A program made the translations under genes and the position numbers. Below, in pieces: positions 45,628 to 55,228 of a stretch of DNA of 64,000 bases. Source of the DNA: Flavobacterium caseinilyticum (GTDB lineage Bacteria > Bacteroidota > Bacteroidia > Flavobacteriales > Flavobacteriaceae); contig NZ_SMFM01000002.1 of assembly GCF_004349085.1 (NCBI RefSeq), positions 62,001-126,000 on the forward strand, in the 5' to 3' direction. How positions within the stretch are numbered: the first letter of the stretch is position 1; each line of letters opens with the position of its first letter. The notes beneath the pieces are model-generated. The model saw nothing but the letters and a program-made list of their open reading frames with translations, did not search any database and was not told the DNA's origin.

Positions 45628-47010
45628 ATGTCCATACAAACAACGAATCCGGCTACTAATAAAGTCATTAAATCATTTGACGAAATGACGGATAAACAAT
45701 TAGATCAGGCAGTTTCAAAAGCTGAAACCGCGTTTCAACTTTGGAAAAAAACAACTTATCCCGAAAGAACAGCTGTTTTAAATAAAGTTGCTTCTTTGAT
45801 GAGAGAGAAAAAAACAGCTCTTGCGACATTAATTACACTCGAAATGGGAAAAATCTTTTCTCAGGCCGAAGGTGAAATAGAATTAAGCGCTAATATCTTA
45901 GAATATTATGCTAAAAATGGCGAAACATTTTTAGCCGATAAAAAATTAGAGCCTGAGTTAGGTGAAGCCATTATTAGATCAAGCCCAATAGGCGTTTTAT
46001 TAGGAGTTCAGCCTTGGAATTTTCCTTTTTATCAAGTGGCGCGTTTTATAGCACCTAATATGATGGTAGGAAACACTATTCTATTAAAACATGCCTCAAT
46101 GGTTCCTCAATGTGCAATTGCTATTGAAGATTTATTCAAAGAAGCACAGGCGCCAGTCGGATTATATACCAATTTGTTACTATCAGGAAAAAGGGCATCA
46201 ATGCTTATTTCTGACAAGAGAATTAAAGGTGCTTCCCTGACCGGGAGTGAAGCCGCTGGTGCAAGTTTAGCCTCAGAAGCAGGTAAAAACCTTAAAAAAT
46301 CAGTATTAGAATTAGGAGGTAACGATGCCTTTATTGTTCTAGAAGATGCTGATATTGACAAAACTGTTGAATGGGCCGTAATAGGTCGAATGAACAATAA
46401 TGGCCAAAGTTGTATTGCCTCTAAAAGAATTATTGCTGTGGAGGCTATTGCCGATGAGTTTATTGAAAAATATACCGCCAAATTAGCAAAATTAAAAGTA
46501 GGTGATCCAATGGATCAAAATACAGAGTTAGGTCCTTTAAGTAGTGAAGAAGCTTTAATACATTTATTAGATCAAGTTGATAGATCCATTGCAGCGGGAG
46601 CTACCGTTTTATTAGGTGGTAAACGCGTTGATGGGCCGGGAGCTTTTATGGAACCTACCATTTTAACGGATTTAAACCCTAAAATCCCTGCCTATTATGA
46701 AGAGTTATTTGGACCAGTTTCTTCTTTCTACAGAGTTAAAGATGAGGAGGCGGCAATTATATTAGCAAATGATTCTGATTTTGGTTTAGGTGGTTCCATA
46801 TTTACCAAAGATATTGAACGTGGAAAACGAATTGCAGATCAAATTGATTCTGGAATGGTGTTTATCAATCACCCAACCTGGACACAAACCGATTTGCCTT
46901 TTGGTGGAACTAAAGGTTCTGGTTACGGGAGAGAGCTTTCTGAAATAGGAATTCATGAATTTGTAAATAAAAAATTAATTCGTGTTAGTGGATTATCTGA
47001 TCCGTTCTAG
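45628..47010 (+). CDS. NAD(P)-dependent succinate-semialdehyde-type dehydrogenase
   Basis: This 460-residue member of the aldehyde dehydrogenase superfamily has the catalytic Cys in NNNGQSCIASKRIIAVE, the general-base Glu in KKSVLELGGNDAFIVLEDA, and the cofactor-binding WNFPFYQVARFIAPNMMVG. The overall start MSIQTTNPATNKVIKSFDE resembles succinate-semialdehyde dehydrogenases (GabD/Sad type), which oxidise succinate semialdehyde to succinate. The substrate is a guess from similarity. It has its own promoter and a strong terminator; the next gene is a separate oxidoreductase. Confidence 0.9.
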   Translation: MSIQTTNPATNKVIKSFDEMTDKQLDQAVSKAETAFQLWKKTTYPERTAVLNKVASLMREKKTALATLITLEMGKIFSQAEGEIELSANILEYYAKNGETFLADKKLEPELGEAIIRSSPIGVLLGVQPWNFPFYQVARFIAPNMMVGNTILLKHASMVPQCAIAIEDLFKEAQAPVGLYTNLLLSGKRASMLISDKRIKGASLTGSEAAGASLASEAGKNLKKSVLELGGNDAFIVLEDADIDKTVEWAVIGRMNNNGQSCIASKRIIAVEAIADEFIEKYTAKLAKLKVGDPMDQNTELGPLSSEEALIHLLDQVDRSIAAGATVLLGGKRVDGPGAFMEPTILTDLNPKIPAYYEELFGPVSSFYRVKDEEAAIILANDSDFGLGGSIFTKDIERGKRIADQIDSGMVFINHPTWTQTDLPFGGTKGSGYGRELSEIGIHEFVNKKLIRVSGLSDPF

Positions 47011-47024
47011 AAAATACTAATTAG

Positions 47025-47084
47025 GTAAAGCCTATCTACTCTATTACCAATTTTAAATTAGTAGATTAGATAGGCTTTGGCTTT
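47025..47084 (+). terminator. Intrinsic terminator of the aldehyde dehydrogenase gene
   Basis: AAAGCCTATCTA (47027-47038) pairs with TAGATAGGCTTT (47067-47078), followed by GGCTTTT. The loop is long (28 nt) with its own inner ATTTTAAAT pairing. Confidence 0.7.
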
Positions 47085-47122
47085 TGTAGGTATTTAAAAT
47101 ACTCACTTTTAAAGAAAAAATT

Positions 47123-48121
47123 ATGACAACCAAACAAATCGTATTAGCAGCAAGACCTAATGGAACTCCAATATTGAATGATTTCAGATTTGAAGATATA
47201 GAATTAGACGAACTGCAACAGGGAGAAGTACTGCTGCAAGGAATGTATTACTCCGTAGATCCTTACATGCGGGGCCGAATGAATGAAGGAAAGTCTTATG
47301 TCCCGCCATTTGAATTAAACAAAGCCATAGAGGGTGGTGTTCTGGCAACTGTGTTAGAATCAAAATCGGATCTCTTTAAAACGGGAGATGTTGTATTGGG
47401 GTCTTTGCCTTGGAGCGAAAAAATGATTGCTTCGGATAAAAACCTGCAAAAAATTGAATCGACAGTAGAATCGCTGACGTATTATTTAGGAATCCTGGGA
47501 ATGACCGGATTAACCGCTTATTTTGGTCTCATGCACATTGGAAAACCAAAAGCAGGTGAAACTGTAGTGGTTTCAGGAGCTGCAGGAGCAGTTGGGATTG
47601 TAGTTGGCCAAATTGCAAAAATCCATGGAGCCCGTGTAATCGGAATTGCCGGTTCTGATGAAAAAGCATCGCTGCTAAAACAAGAATTTGGATACGATGA
47701 TGTCATCAACTATAAAACAACTGGCAATATAAAGAACGCAATCGCTAATTTATGTCCAAATGGAGTTGATGTCTATTTTGACAATGTGGGGGGAGAAATT
47801 TCTGATGCAGTCATCCAAAACCTGAATTTTCACGCTAGAATTGCTTTGTGTGGGCAGATTTCCTTATACAATAGTACCAAAATTCCTCTGGGACCGCGTA
47901 TTCAACCCATGTTATTAACCCGAAGTGTATTGATGCAGGGCTTTATTATCAGTAATTTTCAAAAGGACTTTCCAGAAGGAATCGCTCAATTATCAAAATG
48001 GGTAAATGAAGGAAAATTGAAATTCACAGAAACCATAATAGAGGGTTTTGATCAGTTACCGGCTGCCTTACTTGGTTTATTTAAAGGGGAAAACAAAGGA
48101 AAAATGATTGTCAAAGCATAA
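47123..48121 (+). CDS. NADP-dependent medium-chain oxidoreductase (CurA / PTGR type)
   Basis: The 332 residues form a zinc-free medium-chain dehydrogenase/reductase. The family start is QIVLAARPNGTPILNDFRF, with VLLQGMYYSVDPYMRGRMNE typical of prostaglandin reductase/CurA-type enzymes. The NADP-binding loop is VVSGAAGAVGIVVGQIAK with FDNVGGEISDAVIQNLN, and ARIALCGQISLYN follows. It reduces alpha,beta-unsaturated carbonyls in studied members. It sits alone between two terminators. Confidence 0.9.
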   Translation: MTTKQIVLAARPNGTPILNDFRFEDIELDELQQGEVLLQGMYYSVDPYMRGRMNEGKSYVPPFELNKAIEGGVLATVLESKSDLFKTGDVVLGSLPWSEKMIASDKNLQKIESTVESLTYYLGILGMTGLTAYFGLMHIGKPKAGETVVVSGAAGAVGIVVGQIAKIHGARVIGIAGSDEKASLLKQEFGYDDVINYKTTGNIKNAIANLCPNGVDVYFDNVGGEISDAVIQNLNFHARIALCGQISLYNSTKIPLGPRIQPMLLTRSVLMQGFIISNFQKDFPEGIAQLSKWVNEGKLKFTETIIEGFDQLPAALLGLFKGENKGKMIVKA

Positions 48122-48146
48122 AATTCGAATCAAATAAATACAAATT

Positions 48147-48182
48147 AGCCGGTACTTTAAATTAAGTATCGGCTTTTTTTTA
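48147..48182 (+). terminator. Intrinsic terminator of the NADP oxidoreductase gene
   Basis: AGCCGGTACTT (48147-48157) pairs with AAGTATCGGCT (48164-48174) with one wobble pair, followed by a T8 run. Confidence 0.8.
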
Positions 48183-48414
48183 AAGTTAAATACATCCATA
48201 CAATTAAGGAAACCCCTACTCCTATAGTACTCTGTATTTATTAAAATCAATTAGCTCTTCTCCATATCCTTAAAAGAATAACTATCATCGAATTGCGTTC
48301 AAAAGTATATAACTTCTTTTTTCATGCATATTAAAGAAACAGGAACATTAGGAATTTCAAACCTAAATTCTTTTATTTGAAAATTAGCAGACAACCAAAT
48401 CCAAACAATACGTT

Positions 48415-49413
48415 ATGAAATCTTACACTATTGAAGAAATAAATGAGATTCTTAAGGGAGAAATTATTGGGAACACTACCCAAAAAATAACAGCTCCTGA
48501 ACAATTAGAAATGGCCAATATTTCCGAAATTTCTTTTATTGGAAATAAAAAATATGAAAAATTATGGGCTACATCCAAAGCTGGTGCTGCAGTCGTAAAC
48601 AAAGATATTTCAATCGAACCAGGGGAAAATAGAGCTTTCATTAAGGTAAAAAACGCTGATTTAGCGATGTCTCAGGTGCTGGAACTTTTTGCTCCTCCTG
48701 CTCCAATATTTGCAGTTGATATTCACCCGACCGCTGTGATTGATCAAAGTGCAACGGTTTGTAACGGAGTACGAATTGGTCCTGGTTGCTATATAGGTCC
48801 AAAAGTTGTCATTGGAGATAACGCAACAATTTATCCAAATGTGACAATTATGGATGAATGCACAATTGGAAAAAACACGACAATCTGGCCCGGAACTGTC
48901 ATTAGAGAACGCTGTCATATTGGGAATGATTGCATTTTACATCCTAATGTAACGATTGGTGCCGACGGTTTTGGTTTTCGCCCCGATCCGGAAAGAGGGT
49001 TGGTCAAAATTCCGCAAATTGGAAATGTAATTATAGGAAATAGTGTTGAGATTGGAGCCAACTCTTGCGTTGACAGAGGAAAATTCAGTTCAACCATTGT
49101 GGGTGATGGCTGTAAAGTCGATAATATTGTACAAATAGGTCATAACTGTAATATCGGGAAATTTTGTATCATAGCAGGACACAGCGGTCTGGCTGGTTCC
49201 ATAACCATAGGAAATGGAGTAATTATAGGAGGAAACGCAGCTGTAAAAGACCATGTTACTATAGGTGACGGCGCCATTGTAGGCGGCGGATCTGGCGTTA
49301 TAGCAGATATTCCTGCAGGCAAAACTGTATTAGGTTATCCAGCTGTAGAAGCACGAGATGCATTAAAACAATGGGCTATTTTGAAAAGACTGGCAAACGA
49401 ATCCAAAAAATAA
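48415..49413 (+). CDS. lpxD: UDP-3-O-acylglucosamine N-acyltransferase
   Basis: This is the third enzyme of lipid A synthesis, adding the amide-linked acyl chain. The 332 residues comprise an N-terminal uridine-binding domain (about 1-100) and a left-handed beta helix of hexapeptide repeats (GVRIGPGCYIGPKVVIGDNA, NVTIMDECTIGKNTTIWP and so on), ending in a C-terminal helix. The catalytic-His region reads GHNCNIGKFCIIAGHSGLAG. It is not next to lpxC or lpxA. Flavobacteria commonly carry an extra, solitary lpxD, which could be the case here. No clear promoter was identified. Confidence 0.92.
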   Translation: MKSYTIEEINEILKGEIIGNTTQKITAPEQLEMANISEISFIGNKKYEKLWATSKAGAAVVNKDISIEPGENRAFIKVKNADLAMSQVLELFAPPAPIFAVDIHPTAVIDQSATVCNGVRIGPGCYIGPKVVIGDNATIYPNVTIMDECTIGKNTTIWPGTVIRERCHIGNDCILHPNVTIGADGFGFRPDPERGLVKIPQIGNVIIGNSVEIGANSCVDRGKFSSTIVGDGCKVDNIVQIGHNCNIGKFCIIAGHSGLAGSITIGNGVIIGGNAAVKDHVTIGDGAIVGGGSGVIADIPAGKTVLGYPAVEARDALKQWAILKRLANESKK

Positions 49414-49580
49414 AAAGTCATTTTATTATTAAATTCATAAAAAAACAACTGGTGACTTCTGTTTTTTTGTTTTAACAATAAACATACATTCAATTCTCTG
49501 AATAAACGACTTAAATTAACAATAGTTATTTAGTTGGATTTTGTATTTTAGCACAAAAATTTTTAAAATACTATTTCATC

Positions 49581-51209
49581 ATGGATTTGAACTTCAACAA
49601 AAACGAAGACCACAATAAACTTTTACTTTCCGCTTTGCGTCAAAAATTAAGCGTAGTTAAATTGGGCGGCGGCGAAAAACGCATCCAAAAATTACATGGT
49701 GAAGGCAAAATGACCGCACGTGAACGTATCGATTATTTATTAGATCCAAAAGCGAAATGTATAGAAATTGGGGCATTTGTAGGTGAAGGAATGTATACCG
49801 AACATGGTGGCTGCCCATCTGGAGGTGTTGTTGTTAAAATTGGATACATCCGAGGAAAACAATGCATTGTAGTCGCAAATGATGCAACTGTAAAAGCAGG
49901 TGCTTGGTTTCCGATAACTGCGAAGAAAAATCTGCGTGCACAGGAAATTGCAATGGAAAACCGTCTGCCAATTATTTATTTAGTCGATAGTGCCGGAGTT
50001 TATTTGCCTTTGCAAGATGAGATTTTCCCGGATAAAGAACATTTTGGACGTATTTTTAGAAATAATGCACAAATGAGCAGTATGGGAATCACACAAATAT
50101 CAGCTGTTATGGGAAGTTGTGTAGCTGGTGGCGCTTATTTGCCAATCATGAGCGACGAAGCTTTAATCGTTGAAAAAACTGGAAGTATTTTCCTGGCAGG
50201 AAGCTATCTGGTCAAAGCTGCTATTGGCGAAAGCATTGATAATGAAACGCTGGGAGGAGCAACAACACATTGCGAAATTTCGGGTGTTACGGATTACAAA
50301 GCCAAGGATGACAAAGACGCATTAGATAAAATTAAAAATATAGTTGATAAAATAGGTGATTTTGACAAAGCAGGATACAGCCGAATTAAAGCGGTAAAAC
50401 CCGCATTAGACGAAAACGAGATATATGGTGTGTTGCCAAAAGCCAGAAACGAGCAATACGACATGATGGAAATCATCAATCGTTTAGTTGATAATTCTGA
50501 ATTTGAAGCGTACAAAGACGGTTACGGTCAAACCATTATAACAGGTTACGCCAGAATTGACGGTTGGGCTGTAGGAATCGTTGCCAATCAGCGAAAAGTG
50601 GTAAAAACTAAAAATGGTGAAATGCAGTTTGGAGGAGTAATCTACTCTGATAGCGCTGATAAAGCCACTCGTTTTATAGCCAATTGCAACCAGAAAAAAA
50701 TTCCTTTGGTATTCGTCCAGGATGTTACCGGGTTCATGGTGGGATCCAAATCTGAACATGGCGGAATTATAAAAGACGGCGCTAAAATGGTAAATGCTGT
50801 TTCCAACTCCGTTGTTCCAAAATTTACTGTAATCGTAGGGAATTCTTATGGTGCAGGAAATTATGCTATGTGTGGAAAAGCGTATGATCCACGATTAATT
50901 TTTGCGTGGCCAAGTGCGGAATTAGCCGTAATGGGCGGAACACAAGCTGCAAAAGTACTCGCCCAAATTGAAGCATCTTCGCTTAAAGCAAAGGGAGAAC
51001 TGGTTGACGAAACGAAAGAAAAAGAATTGTTCGATAAAATAAAAGCCAGATATGACGAGCAAGTTTCGCCATATTATGCTGCTTCCCGACTATGGACTGA
51101 TGCTATTATCGATCCAAAAGATACCAGAACCTGGATCTCGATGGGAATCGAAGCGGCAAACCACTCACCTATTGAAAAGAAATTTAACCTTGGCGTCATT
51201 CAAGTGTAG
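49581..51209 (+). CDS. Acyl-CoA carboxylase beta (carboxyltransferase) subunit
   Basis: The 542 residues form a biotin-dependent carboxyltransferase of the methylcrotonyl-/propionyl-CoA carboxylase type. The N-domain has KLGGGEKRIQKLHGEGKMTA with RERIDYLLDP, the acyl-CoA-binding ITQISAVMGSCVAGGAYLP, and the C-domain GFMVGSKSEHGGIIKDGAKM and YGAGNYAMCGKAYDP. The last two resemble the methylcrotonyl-CoA (MccB) group. No biotin carboxylase or biotin carrier subunit is adjacent, so the partner subunit must be encoded elsewhere. A strong hairpin closes the gene. Confidence 0.9.
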   Translation: MDLNFNKNEDHNKLLLSALRQKLSVVKLGGGEKRIQKLHGEGKMTARERIDYLLDPKAKCIEIGAFVGEGMYTEHGGCPSGGVVVKIGYIRGKQCIVVANDATVKAGAWFPITAKKNLRAQEIAMENRLPIIYLVDSAGVYLPLQDEIFPDKEHFGRIFRNNAQMSSMGITQISAVMGSCVAGGAYLPIMSDEALIVEKTGSIFLAGSYLVKAAIGESIDNETLGGATTHCEISGVTDYKAKDDKDALDKIKNIVDKIGDFDKAGYSRIKAVKPALDENEIYGVLPKARNEQYDMMEIINRLVDNSEFEAYKDGYGQTIITGYARIDGWAVGIVANQRKVVKTKNGEMQFGGVIYSDSADKATRFIANCNQKKIPLVFVQDVTGFMVGSKSEHGGIIKDGAKMVNAVSNSVVPKFTVIVGNSYGAGNYAMCGKAYDPRLIFAWPSAELAVMGGTQAAKVLAQIEASSLKAKGELVDETKEKELFDKIKARYDEQVSPYYAASRLWTDAIIDPKDTRTWISMGIEAANHSPIEKKFNLGVIQV

Positions 51210-51221
51210 TTGTCAGTGTTC

Positions 51222-51264
51222 AGCGATCAGAGGATAATTTTCTGATCGCTACTATTTTTTTAAG
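51222..51264 (+). terminator. Intrinsic terminator of the carboxylase beta-subunit gene
   Basis: AGCGATCAG (51222-51230) pairs perfectly with CTGATCGCT (51242-51250), and a T run follows four bases later. Confidence 0.7.
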
Positions 51265-51286
51265 AATCCTTTGTTGCAGATATAAA

Positions 51287-52849
51287 ATGAAAAAAATAAT
51301 ATTATTTTTCTTTACAGTTTTATTATTTGTGCACTGTACTTCGATAAAAAGACACAACGCGCAATTGAACAATTTAATTTCCGCTGAAAAGCTAAAATCC
51401 GACGTAGATTTTACATACAGAAAACTACAGGAATTACACCCAAAATTATACTGGTATAGTAGCGAAAAAGATCTGGACTATAAATTTGACAGTATAAAAA
51501 CAACTATTACCGAACCAATGACTAGTTTTAAGTTTTTTAAAAAACTGAGTCCAGTCGTTGCTGCTGTTCGGCAAGGGCATGTGGTCGTTTATCCGCCAAC
51601 CAAAAAAATGAGAAAGAAAGAAACCAAAGCACTCCTTGAAAAAGGCATTGGTCCTCTTTCTCAATTTGATTTTGAACTTTTCAATGAAAAATTGTATGTT
51701 ATAAAGAATAATTCCCATGATAAATCAATCAAAATAGGAACGGAAGTAGTTACAGTAAACGGAACAAAGCCTATTGACTTAATAAAGGAATACAGTCATT
51801 TTTACAGCTCGGACGGTTTTAATACAACTTTAAAAACCAGCACTTCTGGCAAACGTTTTTCATCATTTTTCACTACCGCAAATGGACTTAAAGATAGTTT
51901 ACACTATAATTTCAAATATAATGATAGCTTAAAAACCATTACGATTCGAAGAACAAAAGAGGACACTACTGGAAATCAGGCTAAAAAAATTGAAAAAAAA
52001 CTGTTATTCAAGGATAAAGCAAAATTGAAAGCGCTTCGAAAAAAGAAAAGGGTAAACGGTTATTATTCCGTTGAAAAAAATTACAATCGAAACCTGAATT
52101 TCTTGGAAAAAGACAGCAGTGTGGCAGTCCTGAAAATTAGAAGTTTTAAAATTGGTGACTACAAATCATTTTATCGAGAAAGCTTTGCCAAAATAGCAGC
52201 ATATAATTCCAAAGCACTTATTCTGGATCTTAGAAATAACGGCGGTGGCCGCGTTACTGAAATTGCCGATTTATATTCTTATTTAACATATTCTACTTTT
52301 GTATTTCTGGATAAATCTGAAGTAGTTTCAAAATCCAGTTTATTCAAAGGAGCTTATTTTTATGGCGGTTCCGTTGGAGTCAAAGCTTTAAAAACTATTT
52401 TTTCTCCAATAATATATAGCTATATATTGTTTACTGTTAATAAAAAACAGGATGGCAAAAAATACTTTAAAACGCAAACTAAGCCTCGTACAATGAATAA
52501 AAATGCTTTCAAAGGGAAAGTATATGTTCTTATCAATGGAGGAAGTTTTTCGGCGTCTAGTATAATTTCTTCTAATTTAAAAGGTTCTAAAAGAGCATTG
52601 TTTGTAGGCGAAGAAACTGGTGGAGCATTTAATGGAACCGTTGCAGGGTTTATGCCTCGGGTTAAATTGCCACACAGTAACATCCAAATTCGCATGGGTG
52701 TAATGTATATGGCTCCTCATTTCAAAACTACCACAGACGGGCGCGGCATTTTTCCCGATATGCAAATTATCCCAACCATTGAAGATCGTATAAAAGAAAA
52801 CGATCCTGAAATTAACTGGATCCTTACTGATCTGCGATCGGGCATTTAA
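51287..52849 (+). CDS. S41-family lipoprotein, probably not a classical Ser-Lys protease
   Basis: This is a 520-residue envelope protein with a lipoprotein-type signal (MKKIILFFFTVLLFVHC) and Cys17 as the expected lipidated residue. A helical N-domain is followed by a PDZ-like segment (KIGTEVVTVNGTKPIDLIKE) and an S41 domain with LILDLRNNGGGRVTEIADL and the nucleophile region INGGSFSASSIISSNL. Aligned to Prc-type enzymes, the residue 25 after the Ser is Ala (GEETGGAFNG), not Lys. It may therefore use a tricorn-like Ser/His/Glu site or be inactive. It stands 77 bp after the carboxylase gene. Confidence 0.8.
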   Translation: MKKIILFFFTVLLFVHCTSIKRHNAQLNNLISAEKLKSDVDFTYRKLQELHPKLYWYSSEKDLDYKFDSIKTTITEPMTSFKFFKKLSPVVAAVRQGHVVVYPPTKKMRKKETKALLEKGIGPLSQFDFELFNEKLYVIKNNSHDKSIKIGTEVVTVNGTKPIDLIKEYSHFYSSDGFNTTLKTSTSGKRFSSFFTTANGLKDSLHYNFKYNDSLKTITIRRTKEDTTGNQAKKIEKKLLFKDKAKLKALRKKKRVNGYYSVEKNYNRNLNFLEKDSSVAVLKIRSFKIGDYKSFYRESFAKIAAYNSKALILDLRNNGGGRVTEIADLYSYLTYSTFVFLDKSEVVSKSSLFKGAYFYGGSVGVKALKTIFSPIIYSYILFTVNKKQDGKKYFKTQTKPRTMNKNAFKGKVYVLINGGSFSASSIISSNLKGSKRALFVGEETGGAFNGTVAGFMPRVKLPHSNIQIRMGVMYMAPHFKTTTDGRGIFPDMQIIPTIEDRIKENDPEINWILTDLRSGI

Positions 52850-53060
52850 ATTTCTTCAATTTTTCCCACACCAATGACATTAATCAAAACGATGTTGAAA
52901 TATTCAATAGTTCGTATGTCATTGATTAATAATAATTTGTATCTTTAATTGTGTTTGCAAATTTTAAATTTTTAAATACTATTCATCTCTGCCTTATTCT
53001 TTTTTTTTTAATTGCATTAAAAGTATTCATCCTCATTTGACTATTTAATTATTTTAAAAA

Positions 53061-53645
53061 ATGAAAATTATTCAGATTCTATCCTCGATTATTATGCTGT
53101 TGGTGTTTCAATTTGTATCGGCGCAGGAAAGTGAGCCCAATACTATTTCATTAAAAAAGGACAATTTAATTCACCTCGAAACGAGTATTAATCTATCACT
53201 GCCTGTTCACATTATGATGTATCGTGTCTACAGGCTTTCTATTGGCGTTAATTTGATGCCATAGAAATAAAATTCTCCGAGAAGGGAATTAGGAATAAAA
53301 TCCGATTACGATTAACGTTTTATAAAATAAAACATCGGAATCATGACACCTGAAAGTAGTTTGAAAAAAAGGGCTCTTCCTAGTTACTTTAGTTTAATTT
53401 ATATATAACCCAATGTACAATTCAATTTAAACTCGAAATGGTATTGGGGTGCCAAAACAGGAGTTGGTTGTACCATTTCCGATGAAGATAATGATTTTGG
53501 ACTGGGATTTATTTCCAAATTTGCAGTTCCGCAATAATTTGGGATATGCTCGGGTTTATTTCTGGGGAACTATTTTAGAATAGGCCCAAACAAAAAAAGA
53601 ACTCAGTTTATCATATATCTATTAAAATCAGAGACTTATTATTAA
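53061..53645 (+). pseudogene. Broken gene for an outer-membrane beta-barrel-like protein
   Basis: An ATG at 53061 gives a signal peptide (MKIIQILSSIIMLLVFQFVS followed by AQ), then the frame ends at 53264. Further on, other frames keep protein-like text: NLNSKWYWGAKTGVG with CTISDEDNDFGLGFISKF and AVPQ ending at a stop, LGYARVYFWG, and RIGPNKKRTQFIIYLLKSE ending TYY and a stop at 53643-53645. The alternating aromatic/Gly strands resemble a small outer-membrane barrel. At least two frameshifts and several stops are required. It lies just upstream of doxX. Confidence 0.6.
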
Positions 53646-53664
53646 TTTCAAAAGCTTTATTATT

Positions 53665-54088
53665 ATGAATAATGTAAAAAAAATTAAATAAATGGGCAAA
53701 CGCGCACACTTATTTACCGGTAGATTTAGCACGTATCGCGCTTGGGGTATTTTTGTTTATGAAGGGTATTTTTTTTGTGACAAATATCCAATATTTACAC
53801 GATTTAATTTCACCGATTGACAAACTTGGGGGTGGGATGTTCCTTATTCATTATATTGCTCCAGCGCACATGGTAGGCGGCATAATGATCATTTTTGGTT
53901 TACTGACAAGATGGGCGATAATTGCACAACTGCCAATTTTGATAGGAGCTGTAATCGTGAATTTCATGGGTGAGATGTATTCTCAAAATTTGCTGTTGGC
54001 ATTACTCACTTTAAGTTTTTGTGTAGCTTTTTTATTTTATGGCAGTGGGAAACATTCAGCGGATTATTTTTTTAAAATGGAACAATAA
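53665..54088 (+). pseudogene. DoxX-family gene with a frameshift in a poly-A run
   Basis: An ATG at 53665 encodes MNNVKK and then hits a stop at 53689 because of eight consecutive A (53676-53683). With seven A the frame continues as MNNVKKLNKWANAHTYLPVD, then LARIALGVFLFMKGIFFVTN, and joins the long frame to 54088 (about 140 residues). That product has four hydrophobic spans and the DoxX motif GIMIIFGLLTRWA. The choices are a sequencing or assembly error, natural slippage (phase variation) or recent inactivation. An alternative start at a TTG (53753) or ATG (53759) would remove the first transmembrane segment. The function of DoxX proteins is poorly defined (quinone- or redox-linked membrane proteins). 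Confidence 0.8.
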
Positions 54089-54095
54089 CTAAATT

Positions 54096-54140
54096 AAAAA
54101 AAGCATCTATTATTTTCTAATAAGATGCTTTTTTTTTTTA
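54096..54140. terminator. Bidirectional terminator between doxX and menE-like genes
   Basis: AAGCATCT (54101-54108) pairs with AGATGCTT (54123-54130), with A and T runs on both sides, between convergent genes. Confidence 0.8.
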
Positions 54141-54143
54141 AAA

Positions 54144-55193
54144 TTATAGGCTGTCAATTATTTCTTTTCTTTTTATTTTTCCATTTTCTGTCTCGCTAAA
54201 TTTCGAAACATAGAAAATTTCTTTCGGTTTTTCATATTTGTCCAGGCCTTCAAATATAATTGTGTCTACTGATTGTATTTCACCTTCAATTACCAAAACC
54301 AATTTTTCTCCTAAAACAGGATCTTGTTTTCCGGTTACGAAAAATCTTGAATTAATTTTATCAGATAATTTAGCTTCGATTTTTTCGGGGATCAATTTAA
54401 TTCCTCCGCTATTTATGACATTATCTATTCGTCCCAAAAAAACAAATTGATTATCATTACGTAAATCCACTATGTCATTGGTAATTATTGCTTCATTAGA
54501 AATTTTAGGCGCATGAATAACCAAACAACTCCTATCGTCACAGCTGATTGTAATGTCCGGTAAAACGGAAAAAGCGTCCTCTCCTACTTCCTTGGCCGCA
54601 ATATGAGTAATAGTTTCCGTCATTCCATACGTTTCATAAACCTTCGTTTTCAATTTAGAAAGTTTTTTTTCAAGTGTAGTATTCATTTTGGCACCGCCAA
54701 CAATCATCTTTTTGACATTTTCCAATTGTTTTAAAGAATTTTGAGCTTGCAGTGGGACCATGGCTACAAAATCATATTTAACAATGTTATTCGTCATAGG
54801 ATGCGAACTTGGAGCAACAAAATCTATATCGAGACCCAAAATAAAACTTCGCACAAACATCATTTTTCCCGCTATGTATTTAGTAGGCAAACAATGCAAT
54901 GCTTTATCTCCGGGTTGCAGGTCAAAAAAATTGCCCGTTGCGATTGCTGAATTCACCATCGCTTGTTTTTCGATTCGAATCAATTTTGGAGTTCCTGTAG
55001 TTCCGGATGTACTCAAATCAAGGTATGATTTATTATCAAACCAATCGAGTAGAAAATCGCCTACCGATTTTTCATACTCATCTCCTTCTTTTATAAAACT
55101 GTAAGCTACTCGACATAAATCGTTCCGATTTAAATGAAATCCATTCAATTTAAAAAGATTGTGAACGTTATTATAGGTTAAAGTATTCTTCAT
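54144..55193 (-). CDS. menE: AMP-binding enzyme, short MenE-like (o-succinylbenzoate-CoA ligase type)
   Basis: This is a 349-residue, compact adenylate-forming ligase. The P-loop-like LSTSGTTGTPKLIRI lies near 57-71, YGMTETITHIAAKEV is the A5-type motif, and the C-terminal lid begins at FLGRIDNVINSGGIKLIPEK and ends with the catalytic-Lys region NGKIKRKEII. The short length fits the MenE-like ligases of Bacteroidota, which would make o-succinylbenzoyl-CoA for menaquinone. No other men gene is adjacent, so the substrate is inferred. It is the second gene after a CPBP-type gene on the minus strand, 35 bp apart. Confidence 0.75.
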   Translation of the reverse strand: MKNTLTYNNVHNLFKLNGFHLNRNDLCRVAYSFIKEGDEYEKSVGDFLLDWFDNKSYLDLSTSGTTGTPKLIRIEKQAMVNSAIATGNFFDLQPGDKALHCLPTKYIAGKMMFVRSFILGLDIDFVAPSSHPMTNNIVKYDFVAMVPLQAQNSLKQLENVKKMIVGGAKMNTTLEKKLSKLKTKVYETYGMTETITHIAAKEVGEDAFSVLPDITISCDDRSCLVIHAPKISNEAIITNDIVDLRNDNQFVFLGRIDNVINSGGIKLIPEKIEAKLSDKINSRFFVTGKQDPVLGEKLVLVIEGEIQSVDTIIFEGLDKYEKPKEIFYVSKFSETENGKIKRKEIIDSL

Positions 55194-55228
55194 AATTAAT
55201 TGTTTTTTTATAGGTAACTTACGCTAAT

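Noticed and set aside
53740-54088. doxX read simply as a short intact gene
   Set aside because: The upstream sequence restores a full first transmembrane helix and conserved WANAHTYLP after removing one A, so a frameshift explains it better.
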